Source: Enchytraeus crypticus (Eukaryota; Annelida; Clitellata; Enchytraeida; Enchytraeidae). Taken from it: DNA of 64,000 nt. Below are positions 24,901 through 33,119 of the stretch, piece by piece (the first letter of the stretch is position 1; every line of letters starts with the position of its first letter). Both the position numbers and the translations under genes were made by a program. The DNA lies in the NCBI GenBank assembly GCA_905160935.1, contig CAJHZI010000481.1:2310501-2374500 (forward strand), in the 5' to 3' direction. The notes below the pieces were generated by a model. It saw only the letters and a program-made list of their open reading frames with translations, searched no databases and was not told the DNA's origin.

Positions 24901-27900
24901 AAAGAGTTCAAATCCTAACCCATCCCAACCCAATCCAAGGCTATATCGGGAGCACTATTAATAAAACGAATACAATTTTACGGAGTATCATCAAAATCGA
25001 GAGCTAAAATGACAGTAATAGATTTAGAAAAGACAACATCAAGCAATAATTTATTTCAGAAGAATTATAACCAGTGTTGCCACTTATTTTCACAAATATT
25101 ATTGTAAATAACAAAAACTTTTTTCGAAGATTTTAATATAATTTATTGTTCTTTCATAGTTGAATTTCTCTTTATTTTGAAAGTTGACGTGACTGGAAAT
25201 AACCCAACAAAATCAAGCCCAACCTATAACCCATGGATCAACTAAACTCAAGGCCACTTCTGCTTACATTGCAGTTTTAATATGCAAGTTTTCAAAGGTA
25301 ATTTATAATGTTATAGTTATATTTAATGAGAAAATTTCTCTCAGCTCATAACGTGTACACTGAAAATCCGTAACAACCAACTAATCTGCATGTAATAGCC
25401 GCAGCCGAGAAATTAAAATGTCATTTTAAAATAATATTAAGCTCTCTTAAAATCTAATATGGTATATTTTCCCAAGAAAGTACCTGTACAGGCAAATTTT
25501 GTAAATTGACGTAATTTAAAATGCGTCTATAAAATTATATGAAGCCTTACAGATTCAAATTAATTGAATGCTCTATTTGTAAAAATTTGTACTGATGGCT
25601 AATGGACTGGTTTTCATGCTTGCCAATGCAGGTCAACGATTCAAAACTTGGTCTAAGCGACTCTAACATTATCATTTGGAGTACGAAAGCAGAGGTCAAA
25701 TCGCGTTTATTTTATAAAGTAATTTCAACAAAAAGCCTTATTAATGAGCTCTAAATATCTGAATATAATAGCATATAACAAAACAGGTCACAAAAAGAAA
25801 TTTCACATTATTAAATGCAGCAAAAATGTTAATTTACTCTTTGTCTTTCGACTTTGCATATAAGCCATCCTTATACATATTTCTACTCCAAAGCTACGCT
25901 ATTGGTACAGAGAGAAAGAGAGATAGAGAGAGATAGAAAGCGAGAGAGAGAGAGAAATAAAAATAGAGAAAGTGAGAAAGAGGGAGAGAGAGAGACAAAT
26001 AGAGAGAGAGAGAAAAAAAATAGAGAGTGAGAGCTCTCTAACGATCAAGAAGTTGGTTTGATTGCAAGTGGTATGTTTTACAAAAGTGTTTCAGTTTTCA
26101 GCTTGGGGTATATATGGTTTGTGAAATGATTTCCCACTGACTTTCTACGATTGTGCTTAGTCGTCTTTTAACAGAAAAGCAAATTACAGATTATCTAATT
26201 TTCAGGGACTCAGATGCAACATACACTTCTGACAAGTGTCCAAATGGATTTCAACACGCTCAAAATTGACAATAATTTCGTGATCCATGTTATGATTGAC
26301 TGACTTCAAATACAAGCAAAACTATTACTTGGCTCCAAATGATTTAGGTTGCTTTAATTGACAATGATTTAGCTAACCTTAATTTACTATGATTCAGCTT
26401 TCTTTAAATTTCTATCAGTTAGCTTGCTTTAAATGAATACAATTTTGCTTTCTTTAAATGAAAATGATTTAGCTTTCTTTAAAAGAACACGATTTAGCTT
26501 ACATAAAAGTATATAATTTATCTTTAGATTAATATGATTTGGCTTGCTTTAAATTAGTGCGCGATCAACAAGATAAATGCAACACGAACATTTACTGACA
26601 CCTTTATAGTTTAAACATGGCGTGCCAAAAATGTAACAAACTTTTAGAATAATATTCATGATTCACTAATATCGTTAAGCATTTGTAGGACTCGCTTTTT
26701 ACATATTCACGTGTCAGTGAAACCTGAAAAGTTTGACGTTCGTGATTGTGGTCTAGAATCTTAGTTTAATTTAAATCCTAATTGAATAATTAACTAATCA
26801 ATCAAGATGTTTGACATACATACATGTGTCCAAAGTCGATTAAAGAAATTAACAGAGAAGAAAGGAACTAAAGTAAATTCTTTGCGGAACCAGTCGAATA
26901 AACAGAGTTTAAAGAGGCGAGAGGGACTCGTTTTATGCGAAGCAATCAGTGACAGCAGAGAATTACTTTTCGTGGAGATTTTATTCAACCGGTGAGACTG
27001 TGTTCAACATTTACATTAATCTTCTCCGATTTCCCTTATTTATTATTTTATGTCGTTATTTATGTTAGTCAGTTAGTCTGGGTAACAGGGATTCTGCTGA
27101 ATGACAAGTTTCAATATAATGTACTGTTGTTTACCTTCTTAGTGTGAATGTCATTTTGAAAGAGGCCTATCTCAATAGACATAAAATTTTCGTATTAAAG
27201 TGATTTCAGTTTTGAGATTGTGGGTACAAATGACAAGTATATGCTCTCCTAGTGTCAGTAAAGCAAATGTTACAATTAAATACGAGTTACTTGATCATTC
27301 CTCCAAATGTCTGCATATGGTACATTGTATTAGTCAACTCACTGATGATATAAGAATTTAAGTTCTAGTCTCCCTGATCAAAGGAAACATATTGGCGCCC
27401 ACTGAAGGTTACATTAAGCTGTGTAGTTTCAGTAGTCAGTCATCTACTAGGCTCAAGTGATTCATGTAGCATATATACTGTAGCTAATAGGCCCAGGCTG
27501 CTGATGTTTAGCTATCTTAGCCTTGCTATACATTACACACTTATCAAATACATTATACAATTACCTATAGATTATACGTTACTCTCTCAGTGAGAGAAAT
27601 CTTTCGCCTGAAAGTCGAACTCCTGGACATTACGAGGAAAGTAAGTCTATTTTACCAACGTGCTCATCAAAGAGACGCGAGTTATCTATAAGGCTCCATA
27701 CATAGATGCTTCATTTGGCTTATATTATATCCATCCGTGGTTTGCTCAGATGCTTTTACAATCCCTCGTTGAATTTGATAAAATCAAGTCAGAGTGAAGA
27801 GTATGGTTGTATTTAGGTAAATTGTATTTTAGTGAATGTATAAAAATGAATGAACCGCAAGTGGATTGGATATGCTGCTATTTTGTCATCAATTATTAAA

Positions 27901-29091
27901 CAAAAAAGTGCTTTTCAAAACCGATTCGACTATATTTGAGACAAGAAATGACACAGTTGAAATACATGACTAAAATTCAACGCATTCCGGTTGTTGAATT
28001 TTTTATCTGTAGTATATTTGTGCAAACAATGTGACGCTTTTATCAGCTTATGCGTATCTTCCTATCTCCATCGAGAATGTAAAAAACAGGCAATAACTTA
28101 ACGAACGTCTGCTTGTTATTGCCATGAACTTGTCTGTTCGATAAATCCAAGGAGAAAATTCTTTAACTTAATGAATAGTTAATAATAATAATAATAATAA
28201 AGACTTAACGTCTGTTTCCTCATACAAGGATGATGTCAGGGACGTCCCCCATCACAATTTTAAGTTTAAGTTTAAGTAATTTGTCTGAAGAAATGGTGTA
28301 AAGAAGATAAATCTTATATCTTAATATGCCCACTCTTCCATTTATAATCCTTTTATCCATATGCCAACCCGAGAAGTATATGGATTACATGTCGAGGAAG
28401 CAATTCATAGAGGACGATTGTGAAAAATAATGCTGTAATAATACATTTGATTTTCGTTCATCTATTTTCCAGTTTTCTCCTACCATGAGTTGTCATTGGT
28501 GCAGTATGAGCAACAACGACGATAATACTCGCAGAATGTACCAGGCAGAACAAAATAATACGCTAACCAAAGTAATCATCTATGAATTATCTCTTTTAGG
28601 TATCTTAAGTGTGTCATTTGTACATTACAGTGATGATGGTGTATTGTGTTATTAATGTAATGTTATTACTAAAAACTTATCTTAAAATCACAAACGAGCG
28701 TTATATGTACAATTATAAAATAAAAGAAATAATTTTAATTGTCAGTTTCCTCACTCGAAAGCGATATCAATGACGGGCAGCCAGGATTTGAACCCTTCAC
28801 ATACTGATCTGCGATCGAATATCTTACCGACATGGCCACTGGCTCCAGCTACATGCATGAATAATATATTGTGCATGTATATAATCTTTATTTTATTTAT
28901 TTGTTAACTTCAAACTTTCACTTTCTTTATCCGGACACAATTACAGTTAATAGAAACATACTTAACTAGCAAATAATCAATGTGGGCTAATATGGCCATT
29001 AGCAGCTACTAGGAATGTAAATAAGTTTACTAATTGTTGTCTATGTTACAGAAAACTGTAGTACCTATGAAAACCATACATTTTAATTAGG

Positions 29092-29127
<36 letters not shown>

Positions 29128-30202
29128 TATATATTGCGAATAAGTTGCCAAGCGGTGCGCGGAGTATCATTTTTTGGAGTTATGGATGATACTATCATTC
29201 TGAAAGTAATAAGAAGCGGAGTGGAGCTGTGATGAATCATGCATATACATTTTATTTTGCGATTTGGTGATGCGAGCAAATTGCAATGCAAATAATCCTC
29301 AGCAGGGAAATATTAGAATTTGATATACATCCTAAGGTCACCCACTTGTTGCGGTTTTACAATAATGTACATGCTATAAATATTTTTTTCAAAAAAACAG
29401 CTAAGGTCATTATTTGACGCCATCATTAAAGCCATCTGCTGACCTTCAATATATTTTAAATCCGCGCCATTAAGCAAAGGCAATTAAATAACAGCTAATT
29501 TTTACAAACACTTTAATAAATTATTCACTAAACAAGTTATTTACTATTCTATTCTGATTCTGAAGAGTAAATATTAAGACAGAAAGATTCATATTACATT
29601 GATTTGGCGCAGTAACGTACCCAAGGTTCTAATAGGTTGAACTACTTAGTTATAATATTGAATTTGAATTGAATCACGTTTATTTCACTTCGGTAAAATC
29701 ATACACCAGAAATACATGGAGATCAAGTGAAAAAGGACACAAAGGCCACGAAGGCACTAACATGTGCCCTGAACACATACATGTATAGCAATAATAAATC
29801 ATATAAAGCAGTTTAAAGTTTATAGCTATCAAGACTTTCAATCAAGAATATTATTACTTGCTTCAAAATACCCATGTACATTAGCAGGAAAGCATTTCTT
29901 AGTACATTAAAACCTATTTACAAATGAAATTTTAAAACACTACATATACAAAAGCTTAAATTACTGCGTACGTATATTAAATACTTTTACTTACCTATTA
30001 TGGAAGCGAATATAATCGGCGTAACCACATGCCATAAGTAGAAGTAGAAAATGATTTCCGTTTCCTGATAAGTGGAATAAGTGAGATTAGATTCGTTATC
30101 CCGACGAATCCATCCATCTGTTTTATTGTCAAATGTACTCCCGTTCCGAATGCTCAAAAGCACCTTTATCTCTGTGTCATTTTCCGATAGTATGTCTTCC
30201 AT
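2006..30202 (-). CDS. Galanin/allatostatin-A-type neuropeptide GPCR, complete, 3 coding exons
   Basis: Seven-transmembrane rhodopsin-class receptor, expected at the plasma membrane as a neuropeptide sensor coupling to G proteins. The exons 30202-29995, 8597-8339 and 2801-2006 total 1263 nt, which is 420 residues plus TAA. Visible landmarks: G72-T-I-G75-N76 in TM1, L100-A-V-A-D104 in TM2, W124 in the first extracellular loop, C131 and C209 as the expected disulfide pair, W183 in TM4, P231 in TM5, F277-G-L-S-W281-L-P283 in TM6 and N317-S-C-A-N321-P-F-I-Y325 in TM7. The stretch CKLVQYLQYVTVFVTVYTL in TM3 is what points to the allatostatin-A/galanin receptor group (family knowledge). The E/DRY motif is replaced by L155-R156-V157. 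Length is normal for the family. The ligand is not deducible, and a related orphan peptide receptor is the main alternative. Confidence 0.9.
2868..3012 (+). repeat. Dispersed repeat family F, copy 1
   Basis: Begins with an ATC triplet run, then CAAGTTTAACCAGGGTCGGG, GCAATTTCTGGAGCCTAGGC, and CTGACGTTGGTT. The same order of blocks recurs near 14.0, 33.5 and 51.0 kb. It abuts the acceptor side of GPCR exon 3 and creates the spurious Met run ahead of that exon. Confidence 0.7.
3013..5447. other. Intron 2 sequence, nothing recognised
   Basis: AT-rich with scattered stops in all frames. No family found above is recognisable here. The longest frame (4771-4499 minus) has no familiar motif. Confidence 0.5.
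5448..5570 (-). repeat. SINE family A (tRNA-Arg-derived), degenerate copy
   Basis: Read on the minus strand it keeps GAGCCGGTGGC at the head, CTGATCAGTAGGTGCAG, a decayed B box, the CACTGACAT block and the tail GAAACTTACGTTAAACTTGGC. It groups with the copy at 34261-34372, sharing the TTACGTTAAACTT tail variant. Confidence 0.65.
5947..6229 (-). repeat. 5S rRNA-derived SINE (family E), best-preserved copy
   Basis: On the minus strand, 6229-6117 matches the 3' two-thirds of eukaryotic 5S rRNA: GAAGTTAAGC (6184-6175), then GGTTAGTACTT and GGGTGACCACC (6162-6138), then a GACCGAGTGTTGGC terminus. These cover the box A, intermediate element and box C positions of the 5S internal promoter (family knowledge). 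The 5' third is diverged. It is followed by a roughly 170-bp non-5S body ending GACCCAGTGTACCG. The same body follows the same head at 35.6 kb and 46.3 kb, so this is a dispersed SINE and not a stray 5S pseudogene. Confidence 0.82.
6317..6349. repeat. Short perfect hairpin, 12-bp arms
   Basis: TTCAAATGGTTA and its exact reverse complement, separated by 9 bp of AT. No associated gene. Confidence 0.7.
6350..7880. other. Intron 2 sequence, nothing recognised
   Basis: AT-rich. No repeat family or exon-like stretch recognised. Confidence 0.5.
7885..7977 (-). repeat. Family D 3' tail plus TA microsatellite
   Basis: Minus strand reads GTCCCTGACATCATCCCTGG, then GATGAGGAAACGGACGTTAA, ACCTTTATT. The outer side is a TA run (7941-7977). 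The same tail recurs at 13.3, 16.35, 19.1 and 28.2 kb. Confidence 0.75.
8339..8597 (-). CDS. GPCR exon 2: end of TM1 through TM3
   Basis: The acceptor TTTTCCAG|GTATCG joins exon 1 in phase, giving I-I-G-I-G-T-I-G-N across the junction. The exon encodes residues 71-155 and two bases of Arg156, covering the end of TM1, ICL1 (ASKPAMQSATN), TM2 with LAVAD, ECL1 with W124, and TM3 starting at C131. The donor CTCAG|GTGAGT is a full consensus match and falls inside the Arg codon of the DRY position (phase 2). An intron at this site is known in several peptide-receptor families. Without splicing the frame runs into TGA four bases later, which supports the splice. Confidence 0.92.
8685..8916 (+). repeat. 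SINE family B (tRNA-like head), copy 1
   Basis: RNA polymerase III signals are visible: an A-box-like TAGCGTAGGGG (8696-8706) and a perfect B box GGTTCGAATCC (8759-8769). A body of about 150 bp follows, ending GTTGATCATTTCACTATA. Two other copies at 14.8 kb and 47.5 kb match along the whole length. Confidence 0.85.
8917..10839. other. Intron 1 sequence, mostly featureless
   Basis: AT-rich; 9470-9610 is an AAATAAAT-type low-complexity stretch. No gene or defined repeat family recognised. Confidence 0.5.
10840..11234. repeat. Long CT-rich pyrimidine tract with an embedded TA block
   Basis: About 400 bp in which the plus strand is nearly all C and T, interrupted by a TA/TG block at 10931-10978. 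Long frames across it are Ser/Leu low-complexity artefacts in three frames at once. Confidence 0.95.
11235..13179. other. Intron 1 sequence, nothing recognised
   Basis: AT-rich. It includes a small three-unit repeat of CACTACTATATGTT at about 12138-12182 and no identifiable exon. The 110-residue frame at 11976-12308 has no recognisable motif. Confidence 0.45.
13300..13395 (+). repeat. Family D 3' tail with (ATT)n
   Basis: Reads GACGTCCCTGACATCACCC, then GAGGAAACGGACGTTAAACC, then (TTA)n to 13395. The upstream 120 bp contains three loose repeats of TATTGARYYA plus CTTCA, which may be part of the element. Confidence 0.7.
13985..14255 (+). repeat. Dispersed repeat family F, copy 2
   Basis: Contains GGTCGAGATACGTGTAGAC, GTAGCAATTTCTGGAGCCTA, CTATCTGACGTAGGTTTGGA and a decayed 3' end AACACAACACTGG, in the same order as the other F copies. 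Confidence 0.75.
14811..15045 (+). repeat. SINE family B, copy 2
   Basis: Same length and order as the 8.7-kb copy: A-box TAGCGTAGGGG, a one-base-changed B box GGTTCTAATCC, then TCTCGGACATTCACTG, GGTTATACGGAAAATGG and GATCATTTCACTATAATGC. Confidence 0.85.
15755..15815 (+). repeat. Fragment related to the LINE tail at 53 kb
   Basis: Shares GAAGACAGAGAAGAGTG, AGGCGTTAT and ACCATTGACCTG with 53172-53222, where the same bases encode the end of a LINE reverse transcriptase. It lies just outside the left arm of the large inverted repeat. Confidence 0.5.
15825..16320 (+). repeat. Left arm of a 0.5-kb inverted repeat
   Basis: Reverse complement of 18308-18802. Read by eye, about 400 bp of the inner part is identical, with roughly ten differences in total, most in the outer 70 bp. 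The inner edge is a GA run. Within the arm, 16005-16290 is a minus-strand family C element; the outer 180 bp is not found elsewhere in the window. Confidence 0.92.
16005..16290 (-). repeat. Dispersed repeat family C, copy in left inverted arm
   Basis: Minus strand carries CAGGTCCAAGGTAC, CTCAGAGTTCGCATTAATG, GATCAACGTCTCTCCACAAA, TTTCTGAGGTAG, CCTTCCTCAGCTC and GTCACAACCCGG, aligning with the copies at 1.0 and 31.0 kb but with many changes. Confidence 0.75.
16342..16402 (-). repeat. Family D 3' tail with (ATT)n
   Basis: Minus strand reads GATGAGGAAACGGACGATAA, ACCTTTATATTATT. It sits in the spacer of the large inverted repeat. Confidence 0.7.
16403..17724. other. Spacer of the inverted repeat, nothing recognised
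   Basis: AT-rich. Overlapping short frames on both strands at 16798-17095 have no recognisable motif, and no transposase signature was seen in the spacer. Confidence 0.45.
17725..17843 (-). repeat. SINE family A (tRNA-Arg-derived)
   Basis: Minus strand: CTGCCGATCAGTAGGTGC, a B-box relic GGGCTCAAATCC, the CACTGACATCG block and GAGTGAGGAAACTGGCCTTA. The whole element lies in the spacer between the inverted arms. Confidence 0.75.
18308..18802 (-). repeat. Right arm of the 0.5-kb inverted repeat
   Basis: Partner of 15825-16320, with the same TC/GA run at the inner edge. It contains a plus-strand family C copy (about 18320-18625). Confidence 0.92.
18922..18962 (+). repeat. Fragment shared with the 53-kb LINE tail and the 52.76-kb SINE
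   Basis: GTGGACCTGCCAGTAGGCAG then TGCACTGAGAGAGATT. The same block follows the LINE stop codon at 53.2 kb. Confidence 0.55.
19060..19150 (+). repeat. Family D 3' tail with (ATT)n, invaded side
   Basis: GACGTCCTTGACATCATTCC then GGAAACGGACGTTAAAC then (TTA)n. The triplet run passes straight into the 3' end of the minus-strand LINE, as if the LINE had landed in this run. Confidence 0.7.
19319..20023 (-). pseudogene. LINE C-terminal Cys/His and nuclease-like domain (fossil)
   Basis: Reads LDNEAIRVAVSFRLGAKTCE, then P-H-M-S-S-C-R-H-E-V-D, GLHGLSC, HHNLNDLIWRALSRAGIPSS, K-E-P-S-G-L-S-R-S-D-G-K-R-P-D-G, CVVWDVTVIDT, and YEVVPLAIETMGPMNPEGVD. The RPD...D spacing and the preceding zinc-finger-like cluster are like R2/R4-type elements, but the assignment to that clade is inference only. 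Confidence 0.75.
20622..21434 (-). pseudogene. LINE reverse transcriptase core (fossil)
   Basis: The largest intact piece of the LINE, about 270 residues from GTPSGLNGDS to GLEFGL, includes RT fingers and palm. YLDD replaces the F/YADD usual in LINEs, while QQGDSLGP is typical of non-LTR RTs and rules against an LTR element. An in-frame TAG interrupts GLEFGL / LNRTKCEVIS. An open frame upstream of the first ATG-like codon shows the protein began further 5', in the part lost by truncation. Confidence 0.88.
21452..21493. repeat. (ATT)n microsatellite at the LINE 5' edge
   Basis: About 14 TTA units on the plus strand, immediately next to the truncation point of the LINE. A similar run bounds its 3' end. 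Confidence 0.95.
21494..21730. repeat. 30-bp minisatellite, 8 units
   Basis: Unit AAGAGAACAGTTCTTAGAGG + TGATTGACTA, with few variants between units (TTTGAGG for TTAGAGG). It starts where the (ATT)n run ends. GAACAGTTC is an internal near-palindrome. Confidence 0.95.
21942..21980. repeat. (ATT)n microsatellite
   Basis: About 13 units, with no LINE or SINE recognised on either side. Confidence 0.95.
21981..23045. other. Intron 1 sequence, nothing recognised
   Basis: AT-rich, no exon or repeat family recognised. Confidence 0.5.
23053..23245. repeat. 26-bp minisatellite, about 7 units
   Basis: Unit GGAGCAAGTGAGATAAACTA + ATACCA, alternating CTAATACC and CTCATACC and alternating GGAGC and GTAGC. 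Confidence 0.95.
23655..23990 (-). repeat. Dispersed repeat family C with GA microsatellite
   Basis: Minus strand: CAGGTTCAAGGTACATATTC, TACTCAGAGTCTG, TTAATCCCTTCACGAAAGGC, GGCTTCGGAGGTTATTTCCC, and a 3' end GTCCAGGCCACAACACGG. The GA run 23967-23993 sits at its 5' end, as in the inverted-repeat arms. Confidence 0.8.
24297..24620. repeat. 27-bp minisatellite, about 12 units
   Basis: Unit AGTAAAACTATAAGTGTAAT + AAAATAT, nearly invariant. Because 27 is a multiple of three, one minus-strand frame stays open and spells a 9-residue repeat. This is a by-product, not a protein. Confidence 0.97.
24785..24890. repeat. 21-bp minisatellite, 4-5 units
   Basis: Unit CCCAATCCTTCATTATCTGG + A. Relic pieces (CCCAACCCAATCC) follow to about 24940 and again near 25205. 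Confidence 0.9.
24941..26320. other. Intron 1 sequence with a GA-rich tract
   Basis: Mostly AT-rich, nothing recognised. 25908-26035 is a purine (GA-rich) tract. Confidence 0.55.
26336..26556. repeat. Degenerate AT-rich tandem repeat
   Basis: Eight or so loose units built on ATGATTTAGCTTTCTTTAAA with variable lengths (about 24-32 bp). Confidence 0.7.
26557..28180. other. Intron 1 sequence, nothing recognised
   Basis: AT-rich. Overlapping frames on both strands at 26794-26995 show no motif. Confidence 0.45.
28183..28252 (-). repeat. Family D 3' tail with (ATT)n
   Basis: Minus strand: GGGACGTCCCTGACATCATC, GAGGAAACAGACGTTAAG, then (TTA)n. Confidence 0.75.
28733..28847 (-). repeat. SINE family A, best copy of the tRNA-Arg head
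   Basis: Minus strand starts GGAGCCAGTGGCCATGTCGG, then GCAGATCAGTATGTG, B box GGGTTCAAATCC, CTGGCTGCCCG, then CGCTTTCGAGTGAGGAAACT. The paired ends GAGCCAGTGGC / CCTGGCTG and the GATCAG anticodon arm mirror tRNA-Arg(ACG) of animals (family knowledge), so this is a tRNA-derived SINE. Confidence 0.85.
28848..29986. other. Intron 1 sequence near exon 1
   Basis: AT-rich with a TA microsatellite at 29092-29125. Nothing else recognised. Confidence 0.5.
29995..30202 (-). CDS. GPCR exon 1: extracellular N-terminus and start of TM1
   Basis: It encodes residues 1-69 plus the first base of Gly70. The ATG at 30202 has A at -3 and G at +4. An in-frame TAA lies nine codons upstream (30227-30229), so this is the first possible start in this exon. 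The N-terminus has no signal peptide, as usual for the class, and carries five N-glycosylation sequons: N8-D-T, N20-G-S, N26-K-T, N36-E-S and N39-L-T. TM1 begins near residue 50 (IIFYFYLWHVVTPIIFASII). The donor reads ATAG|GTAAGT, phase 1. Untranslated 5' exons may exist further up but cannot be seen. Confidence 0.88.
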
Positions 30203-30494
30203 GCTTGAATAACGTAAAATTTGACTTTATTCAGATCAGACTATTTTCAGTTTGCAAAAAGTTTAACCGAACACCTTTATTTCGTTTCCTCACACTTTAT
30301 TTCTGATTATATATTAGATGATGCGTCCGCTAAAATTACAAATAACAGTGAAAAACTTTGATTCATATTACACAAAAACAATAGCATGAATTTTTCTGAC
30401 AGTATTCAAGACAGTAATCATATTATTAAATTCTTACGGCATTTTACAACGGTTTATAAATATGAGCTTCAATTATTATAAACACATTACCGGT

Positions 30495-30572
30495 AGGATT
30501 GTACAGTTGTTTGCAAGCTCGCTTAGCAAGCGAGAGGCCATAGATTTGAATTTCTCTCAGAATAGACTTGGG
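30495..30572 (+). repeat. tRNA-Ala(AGC)-like remnant, probably a SINE head
   Basis: A 5-bp anticodon stem with a 7-base loop is intact (CTCGC-TTAGCAA-GCGAG), followed by AGGCCATAGATTTGAATTTC, where a T arm GGTTCGAATC would be. The D arm is decayed (GTACAGTTGTTTGCAAGC). The acceptor stem cannot pair, so it is not a functional tRNA gene. It lies about 300 bp upstream of receptor exon 1. Confidence 0.55.
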
Positions 30573-30632
30573 ATACCGAATCAAATATTAAGAGAAGCTT
30601 CATATGCAAACTATCATCGACTTTTCTTAAAT

Positions 30633-30906
30633 CTCAGTTGAACTAGGTTCTCAGTTGAACTAGGTTCTCAGTTGAACTAGGTTCTCAGTTGAACTAGGTT
30701 CTCAGTTGAACTAGGTTCTCAGTTGAACTAGGTTCTCAGTTGAACTAGGTTCTCAGTTGAACTAGGTTCTCAGTTGAACTAGGTTCTCAGTTGAACTAGG
30801 TTCTCAGTTGAACTAGGTTCTCAGTTGAACTAGGTTCTCAGTTGAACTAGGTTCTCAGTTGAACTAGGTTCTCAGTTGAACTAGGTTCTCAGTTGAACTA
30901 GGTTCT
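30633..30906. repeat. 17-bp minisatellite, 16 perfect units
   Basis: Unit CTCAGTTGAACTAGGTT, essentially without variation, about 430 bp upstream of the receptor start codon. There are no spacers, so it is not a CRISPR array. Confidence 0.98.
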
Positions 30907-31044
30907 GGTATGTACAAAGAAATACTACCAGACACTATTAACTATGCATTTTAAGACCTAAACTATCTGATTGTGTCTATTTGCCTCATGCTACATTTTC
31001 TCAAGAAGTTCATAACAAGAAGGCTATCATTAGCTAGTATTCTT

Positions 31045-31390
31045 CTTCTTCAGTGCACTGCCAAGTCGCAGGTTCAAGGTACATATTTATACTCAAAGTC
31101 TGCTTTCTCGCTCCTTAAGAGCACTCCTTAGATCAACAAGTTAATCCCTTCACAAAGTCTATGCCTGTTCCATACCTTATGTATCCCACAGCTTGGGAAA
31201 AGTATGGCTTCTGAGGTGGTTTCCCGTTGCCTTCCTCAGTTAGGTGGATTATTTACAATTTAATCCAGGGGGAAAATATGTCATGGTGAGGTGAGTCCCC
31301 TCTTGCCATCCTCAGCTTTGCCATCCTGCCTTTAGTGGCCTCTTACGTACAAGCGACAGATTGTTTGCGGTTGCTCGAATTATGCAATTT
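31045..31390 (+). repeat. Dispersed repeat family C
   Basis: Closest to the 1.0-kb copy (GCACTGCCAAGTCGCAGG, TTAATCCCTTCACAAAGTCT, AAGTATGGCTTCTGAGGTGG, CTCTTGCCATCCTCAG, GATTGTTTGCGGTTG). It carries a small internal duplication (CTTGCCATCCTCAG / TTTGCCATCCTG). A TA microsatellite follows. Confidence 0.85.
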
Positions 31391-31407
31391 AAGCTCTTAT
31401 ATATTCA

Positions 31408-31420
31408 TATATATATACAG

Positions 31421-31474
<54 letters not shown>
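31408..31474. repeat. TA microsatellite
   Basis: Long TA run at the 3' side of the family C copy, as at 1.4 kb. Confidence 0.95.
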
Positions 31475-31478
<4 letters not shown>

Positions 31479-33119
31479 TCCTACAATACTATGCAACATT
31501 CTAGTATGACTCGAAGAATTCTTGAAAAGAAGGTAATATAATATATTTTTCTTTTATTATATTTATTTTATTCATTTTTTATAAATCTTTTAATATATTT
31601 TAGTGCTTGCCAATTACAAATATGTTGATGTAATTGCTCGCTTGCTACAGCAGAAATGATTTGATTACTTCATATCGACTAACGAGATTGAAAATTCTAC
31701 AACTTTTACAGCCATTTGACACCAATTCTCTACTAGGCACTTCTTTATTTAGCTCTACTTTCGCGTTCTGCATAAAGCGAATTTTCATGTATATACTAGT
31801 CGATTGATTCGCTAAAGAAGATGATTAGAAAAATCTCTCAAGTGAAGATGAGTTGATATTAATTCTGCTTACCATCTCAAGATTATATCAAGAATGTAAA
31901 GGAAATGTTGACTTGATAGTATTCTGACATCGGGAACAAATAGTCAATTTAGAAAATCTTCAACAATTAGAGTCAAGTTAGAGGAAGATTGCATCTTGCT
32001 TATGTACATAAAATTATATCTTAGATGATCTCATGTGTTTTTATTGTATGAAGACCACAATTTGTGAGCCTATCAAAATAATTTTTCAATGTCTGACGCT
32101 ATGCAGAATTCTAAATGATAACTGAAAATTTACAGAAGATAGGGGCGTAAGTGAAGTCTGCAATTTAGATTCAATGCTGCATTAAACAAAGTTATTCATA
32201 GAGATATGCAACAGGGCAGACAAGAAGTGAAGCAAAAGTATAAACTTTTAAAATTATATTAATTTACAGATCTTTAATTAATTAATTTGCATACATTGTT
32301 AAATTGATTAGAAGTATAAGTTAAAAAAATAATGTGATTTACAAATTAGCTGTCGTATAATTGAACTTCCAATTTTTATTAGAGGCATAATGAGTATTTT
32401 GAGGATAGCTTTCATAGTAAAACTCTGCGTTTTTTATATTTCTACTCTCTCACTTCGTGAGATTATCGACTGATTATGCTAGCATAATTGTATAGTAGTA
32501 TACATGTATATGCCTCACAATTCATCTGATGAACTAAACAGCGGTGTTGAATTCAAGCGATATACATTATATCTTCTGGAAACTCTGAAACTTTTACAAC
32601 TCCTGGAAATTATACGTTAACATAAAAGCCACATTACTGTTTAATGCTGCTAATATGAGTAACATTATACTGTATAATTCTGCTATAAAGATGCATTTTT
32701 CCCTTACGGACAAGAATTTGATCTACTATTTAAATATTATTGTCTTGAATCCTGAAAGAGCTTGTTATTTTTATAAAAGCTTTTAAGCTAATACCGTAAT
32801 CGGGCACAATACTTGGATTTTGTAATCTGATTCTTAACTTCTTAAGGTAATAAACTGAAGCCTTTCGTTTCTCTTCACTAAGTTTTGAAGTTGTCGATTT
32901 TCCTTCTACGTCATCAAAAATCATTACAGCACATTTAACGTACGTTAACAGTCTACCGGCGTTATTGTACACCAGGAATAAAAAAGCATAGTGAAATACG
33001 GTACTGCAAGAGAACTACATGTGTATCTTTAACTTCATGTTTCAATGTTACAATTCGATTTCATCTTAGTGTATAGAAGTGCATAAAATGCAATGTAGTG
33101 AATATACCTATCTATTCAT
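31475..33119. other. Nothing recognised
   Basis: AT-rich, between the receptor 5' end and the next repeats. An 80-residue minus frame at 32972-32730 has no recognisable motif. Confidence 0.45.

Larger units (their letters stand above)
8598..29994 (-). other. GPCR intron 1, about 21.4 kb
   Basis: Phase 1 intron with GTAAGT donor and CAG acceptor. It contains SINE families A, B, D, C and F, the larger LINE on the same strand as the host gene, the 0.5-kb inverted repeat, a 0.4-kb pyrimidine tract and several minisatellites. No other host exon was recognised inside it. Confidence 0.85.

Noticed and set aside
30633-30906. CRISPR-like regular repeats
   Set aside because: The units are directly abutting with no spacers, and the DNA is clearly animal nuclear DNA.
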